DNA from: Anderseniella sp963700735
GTDB lineage: Bacteria; Pseudomonadota; Alphaproteobacteria; Rhizobiales; Aestuariivirgaceae
Assembly (NCBI GenBank): GCA_963700735.1
Contig: CAVOYR010000005.1
Coordinates: 764,713-828,712 of the forward strand
Direction: 5' to 3'
DNA: 64,000 nucleotides
Part shown: positions 1 through 8,183 of the stretch, one piece after another
How the letters are laid out: every line of letters begins with the position of its first letter
How positions within the stretch are numbered: the stretch's first letter is position 1
Made by a program: the position numbers and the translations under genes
The notes under the pieces: generated by a model
Databases searched by the model: none
What the model was told of the DNA's origin: nothing
The model's input: the letters and a program-made list of their open reading frames with translations, nothing else

Positions 1-447
1 GAAAGTCTTGTAGGCAAGCTGGCGCACCGCATGCTGGCCGACGCGGGCAAACAGCGCATCGCGCAACTGGTTGAACCCCCACTGGACGATGCGGGCGACG
101 TTGTAGGCCAGCACCAGCATCACCGGTACCAGGGCCCATGCCGGAAACGCATCGAGAATGCTGTCCGTTCCGGTCTTGCCGTTCAGAGCATCGGTGGCGA
201 ACTTGAAGAAATACGGCACCAGGATGAGCACCAGCTTGGCCAGCACCAGGAACACGAACGCCCACACCACCCGGATCTTGAGGTCGGGGCGGTCTGACGG
301 CCACATGTAGGGCCACAAGTTGCGGATTGTTTCGAGGGTGGATCCGCTCTGCGCGGATACCTTTGGTGCGGCCAAGACAGATGCCTTCTTTGTTACTGGG
401 TGCTGGACGGCCCGTTGCCAGCGCAGCAACCAGCGGGTTCGCAGCAT
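1..447 (-). CDS. Atm1-type ABC exporter, N-terminal part (cut by window edge)
   Basis: The reverse frame running off the left edge encodes an NLWPYMWPSDRPDLK motif and then two hydrophobic segments, the N-terminal hallmark of Atm1/HMT-type half-transporters. These are inner-membrane ABC permease-ATPase fusions that export glutathione-linked metal or sulfur compounds. Only about 149 residues are visible, so the ATPase domain is outside the window. The first in-frame ATG is at 447, after an in-frame stop, and it overlaps the upstream ArsR-type gene by 55 bases; an internal TTG or the ATG at 304 are other possible starts. The overlap with the repressor gene suggests one operon controlled by that repressor. 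Family assignment rests on the N-terminal motif only. Confidence 0.75.
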   Translation of the reverse strand, partial: MLRTRWLLRWQRAVQHPVTKKASVLAAPKVSAQSGSTLETIRNLWPYMWPSDRPDLKIRVVWAFVFLVLAKLVLILVPYFFKFATDALNGKTGTDSILDAFPAWALVPVMLVLAYNVARIVQWGFNQLRDALFARVGQHAVRQLAYKTF

Positions 448-737
448 TCATTGACGATTCCGGCGACCGACGACAGCGCGGACTTCAGGGCAGACCGGTT
501 CAAGATGTAACGCGAGCGCGGCCGATTGGGTTCATACGACACCAGCCCGGCCTCCACCAGCACCTTCAGATGCTGCGACACGGTGGATTGGGCAAGGTCG
601 AGATGGCGCACCACCTCCTTGCAGCAACACGCATCGCTTGACGCCAGCCGCCGCACGATTGCCAGCCGGGCGGGATGCGACAGGGCCGCAAGACTGGCAG
701 CCGTAAACTTGTCTGAGGGCCGGGCGAAATCGGACAT
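393..737 (-). CDS. ArsR/SmtB-family metal-responsive repressor
   Basis: A 114-residue winged-helix protein. The segment LSHPARLAIVRRL followed by SSDACCCKEVVRHLDLAQST and SQHLKVLVEAGLV is the classic ArsR dimer and DNA-reading fold, with a cysteine cluster just before the recognition helix like the metal or redox sensing site of several ArsR members. The C-terminus is also cysteine-rich (ECCEPAGCC). The start at MSDFARPSDK (737) was preferred over an upstream ATG because homology begins there. It overlaps the Atm1-type exporter gene downstream and is divergent from the DUF2946 and PCu(A)C genes, so it probably represses the exporter and responds to a thiophilic metal. The ligand cannot be read from sequence. 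Confidence 0.88.
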   Translation of the reverse strand: MSDFARPSDKFTAASLAALSHPARLAIVRRLASSDACCCKEVVRHLDLAQSTVSQHLKVLVEAGLVSYEPNRPRSRYILNRSALKSALSSVAGIVNECCEPAGCCAGNGPSSTQ

Positions 738-858
738 TGCAAGCCTGCACAATTATCGACATTTCATCGTTCATCGCCGATATACGATTAAATGGCACGC
801 AGAACAAGGGCCGACTTGCCGCATTCCACCGCTGTCAAGGCTCTGGCAGATTGCCGGC
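738..858. promoter_or_regulatory. Divergent promoter region between ArsR gene and DUF2946 gene
   Basis: This 121-bp gap is clearly more AT-rich than its flanks. It holds imperfect dyads around 750-793 (AATTATCG on one side, CGATTAAAT on the other). ArsR proteins bind imperfect inverted repeats over their own promoter, so this is the obvious operator candidate. No promoter boxes were assigned with confidence. Confidence 0.35.
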
Positions 859-1290
859 ATGCAGCAATGGCGCTCAACATCGATCGGCATCGGCATCCGC
901 TTCGTGCTGGCCAGCCTGATCATCTTTCAGGCAGCGCTGTCGTCAGCGGCGATGGCGCGCATGGATGCGGGCCGCCTGACCAGTCCGGCCGGGTTCGAGC
1001 TGGTCATCTGCACGCCTGATGGTTTCCGGACAATCGATCCTGCCGCAGTCCAATCCGGTGAGCAGCCGGACAATCCGGGTCGCGACGGTGGCCACACCTC
1101 GAACCATGATTGCGGCATGGTTTGTTGCGCAGTAACCGCTCAATTTGCCGCCCGCGGTTCGGGCGAACCAGCCGTCCCGCTGGCAAACCGGCTACCCAAG
1201 CGGCAGTACGAGCCTTCGCAAGACCTGCAACTGACCGGCAGCCTTGGCGGATTGCTGGGTGCGCCGCGTGCGCCGCCATATCCGGCCTGA
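859..1290 (+). CDS. DUF2946-like secreted/metal-associated small protein
   Basis: A 143-residue protein with an N-terminal hydrophobic segment (IRFVLASLIIFQAALSSAAM) that fits a signal peptide or anchor, then a short region with a HDCGMVCCAV cysteine-histidine cluster and a disordered tail ending in PRAPPYPA. The size, the Cys/His cluster and the place directly upstream of a PCu(A)C copper chaperone match the DUF2946 family, often found in copper loci. The ATG at 859 gives the signal-like N-terminus; the frame is open further upstream but crosses the promoter region. The function is unknown; a copper-related role is inferred from context. Confidence 0.6.
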   Translation: MQQWRSTSIGIGIRFVLASLIIFQAALSSAAMARMDAGRLTSPAGFELVICTPDGFRTIDPAAVQSGEQPDNPGRDGGHTSNHDCGMVCCAVTAQFAARGSGEPAVPLANRLPKRQYEPSQDLQLTGSLGGLLGAPRAPPYPA

Positions 1291-1390
1291 AGCCACACAT
1301 ACCCCGACATTCCCGTTCAATGCTGATCGCCATCAGGCTGCGCACCAATCATTGCGCAATGGCCAGTCAGCCATGCCAAGGACCAGACAC

Positions 1391-1891
1391 ATGACCATGT
1401 TCAAGATGATTCCATTTGCTGCCATGCTGGGTGCAAGCACGCTTGTTGCAGCAGCCCTCCTGCCAGCCACTCAATCAATTGCGGATACCGCAATGCACAA
1501 CGCCATGAGCGTGACAGCAGGCAACATCACCATATCGCAACCCATGGCCCGCTTCATGATCGCCGGCCGTCCGGGCGCGGTGTTCCTCACCATCGAGAAC
1601 AAGGGGGAAGCTGACAAGCTGCTGTCGGCTTCATCATCGATGACCGAGAGGGTGGAACTGCACACCCACACCATGGACAACGGCGTCATGAAGATGCGGC
1701 AGATCGAGTCCATCGACATTGCCGCCAATGCCACCACCGAGCTGAAATCCGGCGGACTGCACATCATGATGTTTGGCGTGAGCGATCTGCCGGCCAAGGG
1801 CTCCATGGTGCCCCTGACACTGACCTTTGAAAAGGCAGGCAAGGTCGAGATCAATGCGATGGTGGGCGATGCCAGTGGCATGAGCCACTAG
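1391..1891 (+). CDS. Periplasmic copper chaperone PCu(A)C
   Basis: A 166-residue protein with an N-terminal signal peptide (hydrophobic run through LLPATQSIADTA) and a cupredoxin-like PCu(A)C domain. The conserved Cu(I) ligands can be seen: ERVELHTHTM, then a Met in GVMKMR, then GGLHIMMFG, following the family pattern of His/Met residues. PCu(A)C proteins carry copper in the periplasm to the CuA or CuB sites of cytochrome oxidase, together with Sco proteins. The start ATG at 1391 follows the DUF2946 gene by 100 bases on the same strand; the two probably form one copper-handling unit. Confidence 0.9.
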   Translation: MTMFKMIPFAAMLGASTLVAAALLPATQSIADTAMHNAMSVTAGNITISQPMARFMIAGRPGAVFLTIENKGEADKLLSASSSMTERVELHTHTMDNGVMKMRQIESIDIAANATTELKSGGLHIMMFGVSDLPAKGSMVPLTLTFEKAGKVEINAMVGDASGMSH

Positions 1892-1923
1892 TAACAACCA
1901 GCCGGTCAGGCAGGGTCAGGGCA

Positions 1924-3685
1924 TTACTGCGCTGTGCCCTGCCCGGCCTGCTCCTGCATTGCCTTGCACTCGGCCAGCGGCTTGCGGCACGACGGGTCAA
2001 TAGACTGGGGTGCCTGCGAGCCGGGTGTTTCGAATATCTGGCCCGGGTAAATCAGGTCGGGGTCCCGGATCTGGGCCTTGTTGGCATCGTAGATCACAGT
2101 GTACTGCACACCCTTGCCGTAAATCACCCGCGAGATCTGCCACAGGTTGTTCCCCGGCTGGATGACCACTTTGCCGGGCTGGTTCGGGTCGGCTGCAGCC
2201 GTATCGCCCGTGGTGGGAGCGGCCTCGGTGCCCTGTGCCGGTGCAGCCGCCGGTGCGGCGGCCACTTGTGCAGACTGACCGCCGTCCTGTGTGGCTTGGC
2301 CAGACTGAACCGTGGTGCCGGAGGTGGCTGACTGCCCGGCAACGGGCGCGGTTTCAGGTTGCGCCTGTGGAGCAGCAGCGACTTGCGGCTCGGCCGGTTG
2401 CGGTTCGCTTGCCTGACCGGCGGACTGCTGGGATTCGCCAGTCTGCACAGGAGGCTGTGCCGGAGCGCCAGTGTCCTGGGCAGTGCCGGTGGCCGTGGCA
2501 GCCTGGCGCTGCTGTTGCAGGGCGGCGACACGTTCAGGCGATTCGCGCAGGAACGGCATCTCGATGCGTTCTGCCACCTTACCGTCGCTACCGACAGCAT
2601 CTGCCCGCAGCGCATAGGTTCCGGCGGCAATCTCGTTCTGTGCTGTCAGGTTCCAGCGGCCATCATCTCCTGCTGCAGCTTCACCAGCATACTGGCTGCC
2701 GACATACACCCGCACTCTCGTGCCAGGCTTTGCCGTACCAGAAAAAGTGGTTCGACCGCTGGCGTCATAGTCAACCACATCGAGATTCAGGTTCCGGTCC
2801 GCTGGCGCTGCAGCCTGACCTACCGGTGCCTGGGCAGGTTCGTCCGTCGCAGCAGGGGCGGCCGGCGCGGCTGCATCAGCAGGAGCGGCCGCGTCACTGG
2901 CGGGCGGGTTTGCAGCGGTACCCGGCTCAACGGCGGCGACCTTGGTGTCCGGTGCGTCCGGCGAGGGCGCACCCGCCGCCGGTGCATCGGATTTTGCAGC
3001 AGCGTCTGATGCCGGTGCCTCGGGCTTCTGCAGGACGCGGCTCGGCTTGGTGGCTTCGCTGAGCACGATCAGCGGCTGGGTGCCCGGCTGGTCAGGCACG
3101 GTGAAGGCCACCGCCTGGTCGGACGTGGTCATGCCCCCGGATGGCAAGGTCTGTTGCAGTGTCATCTGGTGCGCACCCGACGGCACCTGCACAGTTGGCA
3201 CGATCACCCACTCGCCGCGTTCATTGACGACTTCCTCGCCAATCGGCTTGCCGTCCAGCAGCGCCGTAACCGTGGCACCCGGTTCTGCCCGGCCTGCAAG
3301 CACTGCAGAGCCGTCTTCTTCCACGCGCACCATGTCGAACGTCGGCGCAATGGCAGTTGCAGCCGCCCCGCCCGTCGCGGGCTCGCCTGCCGTTGCAGGC
3401 TGGGTTGCGTCAGCTGCTGCAGGCGGCTGAGCAGGCTGCACGGCTGCGACCTGGTCCTGCCCTGCCGGTGCGGATGCCGGTGGCGTGGTTTGCTGAGTGG
3501 CGGATGGCGAAGGCTGGGGCGAGGCCGATGACGTGTCGCCGGAAACCGTCTGGACGGTGCTGGGCTGCCGGACTGTTGAGCGCCGTTACCACTGAGTTGT
3601 CGTCTCGCCAGCCCTGGTAGCTCAGGGCAAGCAGCCCGGCTGCGCACAATGCTGCAAGAGAGCTGAACAAAACGATTGGCTTCAT
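1924..3685 (-). CDS. LysM peptidoglycan-binding protein with Ala/Pro-rich linker (frameshifted near N-terminus)
   Basis: The C-terminal 60 residues contain a LysM domain (VVIQPGNNLWQISRVIYGKG...TVIYDANKAQIRDPDLIYPGQ), preceded by long Ala/Pro/Gln-rich linkers and two Ig/BIG-like modules (for example GRAEPGATVTALLDG and GTAKPGTRVRVYVG). The N-terminus with a membrane anchor (MKPIVLFSSLAALCAAGLLA, from 3685) lies in another frame than the rest. The frames join if one G is removed from the GGG at 3562-3564, giving NSPAASTVQTVSGDTSSAS. In the given sequence the long frame has a stop at 3586-3588 and can only start at a GTG at 3441. I read it as one gene with an indel error. It is probably a cell-envelope protein anchored in the inner membrane. 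Confidence 0.82.
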
Positions 3686-3833
3686 GGGGTTTCCTGTCGC
3701 TCGCGTTCTTCCGTACCATTCATAAAGTGCGCCTGCCCGTGACGCAATCAATCAGTCGTATATGGCGGATCCATGCGACTTTTGAACCGGCAAGTCTTGA
3801 CGCACGATGCAATGCTTGTGCGACACTGGCATC

Positions 3834-4457
3834 ATGAACGAGAATCACCCGACAGACGATACGCTGGCCTTGTGTGTTTATTGCGGCTCCGGCGAGGGCC
3901 GCGACCCTGCCTACATGGCAGCCGCGCGCACGCTGGGCCAGACCATGGCCGCCTCGAACGTGGAACTGGTGTATGGCGGCGGCAGCATCGGCCTGATGGG
4001 CGAGGTTGCCCGCACCGTCATCTCCGGCGGCGGCAAGGTCACCGGCATCATTCCCAACTTCCTGGTCCGGCGCGAGCGCATGCTCGAGGAAGGCACGCAC
4101 GAGCTGATCCAGGTCGAGGACATGCACCAGCGCAAGATGCTGATGTTCCAGCGCGCGTCCGGGTTCGTCGCCCTGCCCGGCGGCATCGGCACGCTGGAGG
4201 AACTGGTCGAGATCGCCACGTGGGCGCAGCTTGGCCGCCACCGCAAGCCGATCATCATCGCCAACATCAACGATTACTGGCAGCCGCTGCTCACGCTCAT
4301 TGCCCACATGCGCGGTGAGCATTTCATCCGCGAGGGCCTTGAGGTGCATTTCGACGTGGTCGACCGGGCGGAAGACATCGTGCCGGCCTTCCTCAGGCGG
4401 CTGGAGGCAACCGGCCCGGTCGGCACGCGGGACGACGAGATCACGGAGCTGTTCTGA
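3834..4457 (+). CDS. LOG-family cytokinin riboside 5'-monophosphate phosphoribohydrolase
   Basis: A 207-residue Rossmann-fold protein of the TIGR00730/LOG family. The two diagnostic motifs are intact: YGGGSIGLMG at residues 47-56 and PGGIGTLEE at 115-123, with the catalytic Arg/Lys pair region MHQRK near 98-101. Members hydrolyse the N-glycosidic bond of nucleoside 5'-monophosphates; in bacteria they also act as AMP nucleosidase-like enzymes. The start at 3834 (MNENHP) was chosen over one nine codons upstream because the family begins there. The 3' end overlaps the convergent DMT transporter gene by 17 bases. Confidence 0.9.
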   Translation: MNENHPTDDTLALCVYCGSGEGRDPAYMAAARTLGQTMAASNVELVYGGGSIGLMGEVARTVISGGGKVTGIIPNFLVRRERMLEEGTHELIQVEDMHQRKMLMFQRASGFVALPGGIGTLEELVEIATWAQLGRHRKPIIIANINDYWQPLLTLIAHMRGEHFIREGLEVHFDVVDRAEDIVPAFLRRLEATGPVGTRDDEITELF

Positions 4458-5355
4458 GCCGCGCCTTGACGGCCGGTATCAGGTTCGTGCGGCTGGCGAT
4501 CAGCACGCCCACACCCGCCACCGCCATGCCGGCCCATGCCAGCGGCGGCATTTCCTCGCCCAGCACCGCCCAGGCAATCAGCGATGCCGCCGGCGGCACC
4601 AGGAACAGCAGGGCCGACACCCGGCTCACCTCACCGGCGCGGATCAGGTAAAGCAACAGCGAGATGGCGATGATCGAGTTGCCGATCACCAGATAGGCCA
4701 GCGCGAACAAAAGTTCCGGGGTGAAGTCCACCACGAAGCCCTCGCGCAACACCGCGATTGGCCAGATCACCACGAAGCCGACCGTAAACTGCACGATGGT
4801 CGCCACCACCGGGTGCTGCTTCACGCCGAAGCGCTTTTCATAGATCGAGCCGGCCGACATGGCGAACAGGGCCGTGACGGCAAACACCACGCCGATATAA
4901 GACGACGTCGAGATTTCCTGGCGCGAGCCGATCACCATGGCGGCACCTGCCAGCCCCAGCATCAGGCCCAGCCAGCGATAACGCGACACCACCTCGGTGA
5001 CGAACATCGGCGCAAAAACGGCCACGATGATCGGTTGCAACGACACGATCAGCGCCACGCCCCCGGCGGACAAACCGTCGGCAAAGGCAAGGTACGACAT
5101 GCCGAAATACAAGGCCTGCATGAACAGGCCAGTCACCGCCAGGTGCACCCAGGCCATCGGCTCGCGCGGCAGCGCCGGGCGCATCACCAGGTAGACCGGC
5201 CACATCAGCACCAGCACGCAGCCATAGCGCAGCGCCAGGAACGACATCGGCTCGGAGTGTTGCAGGCCAAGCTTGGCGGTGGCATAGCCGCCCGACCACA
5301 ACAGCAGGAACAGGAGTGGCGCAAGGCGCACGAACAATGGCTGCAGCGAGTTCAT
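4441..5355 (-). CDS. EamA/DMT-family transporter
   Basis: A 304-residue membrane protein with about ten hydrophobic helices and the two-fold EamA repeat (LLLWSGGYATAKLGL at the start; LLFLVPPAASLIAWAVLGE in the second half). DMT carriers export small metabolites such as amino acids, but the substrate cannot be read. It overlaps the rarD-like gene upstream by 4 bases, so two EamA carriers are probably translated from one mRNA. Confidence 0.88.
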   Translation of the reverse strand: MNSLQPLFVRLAPLLFLLLWSGGYATAKLGLQHSEPMSFLALRYGCVLVLMWPVYLVMRPALPREPMAWVHLAVTGLFMQALYFGMSYLAFADGLSAGGVALIVSLQPIIVAVFAPMFVTEVVSRYRWLGLMLGLAGAAMVIGSRQEISTSSYIGVVFAVTALFAMSAGSIYEKRFGVKQHPVVATIVQFTVGFVVIWPIAVLREGFVVDFTPELLFALAYLVIGNSIIAISLLLYLIRAGEVSRVSALLFLVPPAASLIAWAVLGEEMPPLAWAGMAVAGVGVLIASRTNLIPAVKARLRTAP

Positions 5356-6278
5356 GCGGCCATACCGGCAGGCTTGGCGGGCCGGAGGCTCGACATGGTG
5401 TAAAGCGCCAGCGCGGTCCAGATGATCGCGAACGTCACCAGCTGGCTGGCGCGCAGCGGCTCGTGCAGGATGAAGATGGCCGTGATGAAGTGCAGCGACG
5501 GGGCGATGTACTGCAGCAGGCCAAGCAGCGTGAAGCTGATGCGCCGCGCCGCCGTTGCGAAAAACATCAGCGGCAGCGCCGTTATCGGCCCCGACACCAG
5601 CAGCAAGGTTGTGGTCTGCCAGTCGCTGCCGAATGCCAGCGGCGCAAGCGACCCCAGGTATGCAATCACGCCCACCCCGATGATCGACAGGATGACACTC
5701 TCCACGAAGAACCCCTGCACCGGCCCTACGTCAACCGTGCGGCGGATATAGCCATAGGCGCAAAACGCGGTGGCCAGCAACAGCGACAGCCACGGAAACA
5801 CGCCGATGGATACTGTCTGCCAGACGACGGCCGCGACCGCCAGCAGGATGGCGATGAACTGCAGCTTCGACATGCTTTCGCGCAACACCACATAGCCCAC
5901 CAGCACGTTGAGCAACGGGTTGATGTAGTAGCCCAGCGCCACTTCCAGTGCCCGGCCCTGCGCCACGCCCCAGACGAAGAAGCCCCAGGACAGCGTGACC
6001 ATCAGCGTCGACAGGCACATGATGGCAAGCAGTTTCGGGCTGCGCACCACGCGCATGATATCTGCGGTGCGGCCCAGCGCCAGCATGATGGCGCCCGCCA
6101 CCGGGATCGACCAGAAGGCGCGATGCGCAATCACCTCAAGCGCGTTGACATGTGCCAGCCACGAGAAGAACACCGCGTACAACCCCCACAGGGTGTAGGC
6201 CGAGATGGCAAAGCCGACCCCGGAATGGATCTTCTGCCTTTCGGCTGCGGTGATGGTGGCGGTGGGTGCGTCGCTCAT
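5352..6278 (-). CDS. rarD: RarD-type EamA transporter
   Basis: A 308-residue protein of the RarD subfamily, recognised by GFAISAYTLWGLYAVFFSWL at the N-terminus, the ALGYYINPLLNVLVGYVVL block in the middle and LGLLQYIAPSLHF late in the protein. About ten transmembrane helices. RarD proteins were named for chloramphenicol sensitivity, but the physiological substrate is unknown. The start at 6278 (MSDAP) was chosen because the 22 codons upstream have no homologous character. It is followed directly by the second DMT gene with a 4-base overlap. Confidence 0.88.
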   Translation of the reverse strand: MSDAPTATITAAERQKIHSGVGFAISAYTLWGLYAVFFSWLAHVNALEVIAHRAFWSIPVAGAIMLALGRTADIMRVVRSPKLLAIMCLSTLMVTLSWGFFVWGVAQGRALEVALGYYINPLLNVLVGYVVLRESMSKLQFIAILLAVAAVVWQTVSIGVFPWLSLLLATAFCAYGYIRRTVDVGPVQGFFVESVILSIIGVGVIAYLGSLAPLAFGSDWQTTTLLLVSGPITALPLMFFATAARRISFTLLGLLQYIAPSLHFITAIFILHEPLRASQLVTFAIIWTALALYTMSSLRPAKPAGMAA

Positions 6279-6359
6279 GATGGAGGCGACTATTGCCCGC
6301 CCGCGAACCTGTGTGCAATCCGGTCTGCCGCATGGACTGCCCACCGCTGATGCATGGCT

Positions 6360-7553
6360 TCAGCCGCGTTCGCGCAGTGGCCACATGCAGGCGAGGCCGA
6401 ATGCCGGACCCAGCGCAAGGCCCGCCAGCAGCACCTGCCAGCCGGTAGCGGCTGCGATCATCGGGGCCAGTTGCACCGTTGCGAAGGTCAGCAGGAAGCC
6501 CAGCGCGGTCTGGAAGGTCATCAGCGATCCGGCCAGTTCGGGCGGCGAGGCATCGGCCACAAGCGAGGAGAACTGGGCCGAGTCCGGGATGATGGTGATG
6601 CCCCAGACGATGAAGGCGATGGCCGTTATCCACCACGGCCCGCCAAAGCTTGCTGCCGTGCCCAGGCCCGCCAGCAACGAGCCCACCAGCGCGATGATCG
6701 CCACGTTGGCCTTGCCCATCCGGCCTGACATGTATCCGGCCCATACTGCGGCAAGCCCGCCCAGCCCGATGGCGAGAAAGGCGGTCCAGGTCGCGCGCGA
6801 GGCGGCCAAACCTTCATCCATTGTCACCGCATAGGACGCAGCAGCAGCGGCCGGCAGCCAGGCCCACATGGCGTAAAGCTCCCACATGTGGCCAAGATAG
6901 CCGCCATAGGCCAGCCGGATGCGCCGGTCCGTCCAGGCGAGCGCGATGGCCCCCGGCCTGAACGATGGCGACGTGGCGTGATGCGGCCCGAGGGTTGCCC
7001 ATTGCACCAGCAGACCGCCGGCAATTGCCGCCGCAGACGTCGTGTAGACGGCGAACCGCCAGTCGGTCCCGCCGATTGCCGTGACCAGGTGAGGCAAGGC
7101 CGACCCGACGGTCAGCGCGCCCACGAGTACGCCCACCAGGAAGCCCCGGTCCTTCAGCCCCCAGCCGGTCGCAATCTTCATGCCCACCGGGTAGACGCCT
7201 GCCATCAGCGCGCCGGTTGCCGCCCGCGCCAGGATGGCCGGTGTACTGCCCGGCTCCAGCACCGGCAGCAGCGCATTGATCAATCCGGCCGCACACGCGC
7301 TCAACAGGAACACACGGCGCGGGTCGAACCGGTCGGCAATGCCCAGCACCGCCGAGACAAGCGCGCCTGCGACAAAGCCAAGCTGGACGCCGCTCGACAT
7401 CAGCGCCTGCCGCGCCGGTGAGACGTCAACCTCGGCCAGCACGCCGGGCATGATTGCGGACGACAGGAACCACAACGACAGCACCAGCACTTCTGCCAGC
7501 ACCAGCAGCGTCATGGCGCGCAGTCTTGCCGGATGGTCAGCGGTCATGGTCAT
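6360..7553 (-). CDS. MFS transporter
   Basis: A 397-residue protein with twelve hydrophobic segments. The loop between helices 2 and 3 (GIADRFDPRRVF) matches the MFS G-X-X-D-R-X-X-R-R signature. The start is set at MTMTADHP (7553). The substrate is unknown. It lies 44 bases downstream of hutD on the same strand and could be the last gene of a cimA-hutD-MFS transcript. Confidence 0.85.
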   Translation of the reverse strand: MTMTADHPARLRAMTLLVLAEVLVLSLWFLSSAIMPGVLAEVDVSPARQALMSSGVQLGFVAGALVSAVLGIADRFDPRRVFLLSACAAGLINALLPVLEPGSTPAILARAATGALMAGVYPVGMKIATGWGLKDRGFLVGVLVGALTVGSALPHLVTAIGGTDWRFAVYTTSAAAIAGGLLVQWATLGPHHATSPSFRPGAIALAWTDRRIRLAYGGYLGHMWELYAMWAWLPAAAAASYAVTMDEGLAASRATWTAFLAIGLGGLAAVWAGYMSGRMGKANVAIIALVGSLLAGLGTAASFGGPWWITAIAFIVWGITIIPDSAQFSSLVADASPPELAGSLMTFQTALGFLLTFATVQLAPMIAAATGWQVLLAGLALGPAFGLACMWPLRERG

Positions 7554-7597
7554 GCGCGGCTCCTGCTGTCCGGGGCCGGGCGGCCACCGGTGCAACT

Positions 7598-8182
7598 TCA
7601 GCGAACCGGATTCAGCGCGGCAATGATTGCCTCGCTGCCGGCGGCTGCCTCGACTGCGAACTGCGTCTCGCCCTGCACGATCACGGTATCACGTGCGCCG
7701 GCAATTGCCTGCATGGAGCCGGCAGTCACCTGCCATGCACCGGTGACCGCGTGAACGATAGTGATCCCGCCGTGCGGCGGAAAGATCGTGAACGACCCGC
7801 CATCGCGATGTATGGCGACCTCGTGGCTCCAGCGGCCACGGCGCGTCATCACGTTGAAGTCACGCGATGGCTCGCCGTCCAGCCGGCTGTCCGGCGTCAG
7901 CACACCGTCGAAGCTGAAGGGCTCGAGATGAACCATGGCCCGGCGCGTGCCGTCGTCAAACTCCAGCACGAACGGATCGCCGCCCACCAGCGTGATGGTG
8001 CGGTCAATGCCGGGAAAAGACGAGAACGGCCCATCCTGGCTGATTTCGGCCAGCGACAGGCGGATGTCGAAACCGTCGTGCCCGGCACCTTGCGGATGCA
8101 GCCACACGTCCTCGGTTATTCCGCCACCGTTCTTCCAGGGCTTGCGGTCATAGCTGCCATTTTTCAGGTATGTCAGTGCCAT
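7598..8182 (-). CDS. HutD/Ves-family cupin protein
   Basis: A 194-residue double-cupin protein. The family signature RKPWKNGGGITEDVW is at residues 13-27, followed by the ISQDGPFSSFPGIDRTI block typical of HutD. HutD is often encoded with histidine-utilisation genes and has been proposed to restrain the pathway, but no other hut gene lies in this window. The ATG at 8182 is two bases from the repaired end of cimA, so the two genes are very likely co-transcribed. Confidence 0.87.
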   Translation of the reverse strand: MALTYLKNGSYDRKPWKNGGGITEDVWLHPQGAGHDGFDIRLSLAEISQDGPFSSFPGIDRTITLVGGDPFVLEFDDGTRRAMVHLEPFSFDGVLTPDSRLDGEPSRDFNVMTRRGRWSHEVAIHRDGGSFTIFPPHGGITIVHAVTGAWQVTAGSMQAIAGARDTVIVQGETQFAVEAAAGSEAIIAALNPVR

Positions 8183-8183
8183 G

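Noticed and set aside
1924..3685. LysM gene as a true pseudogene
   Set aside because: A single removable base restores the membrane anchor and linker, the rest shows no decay, and three other genes in the window have the same kind of error.
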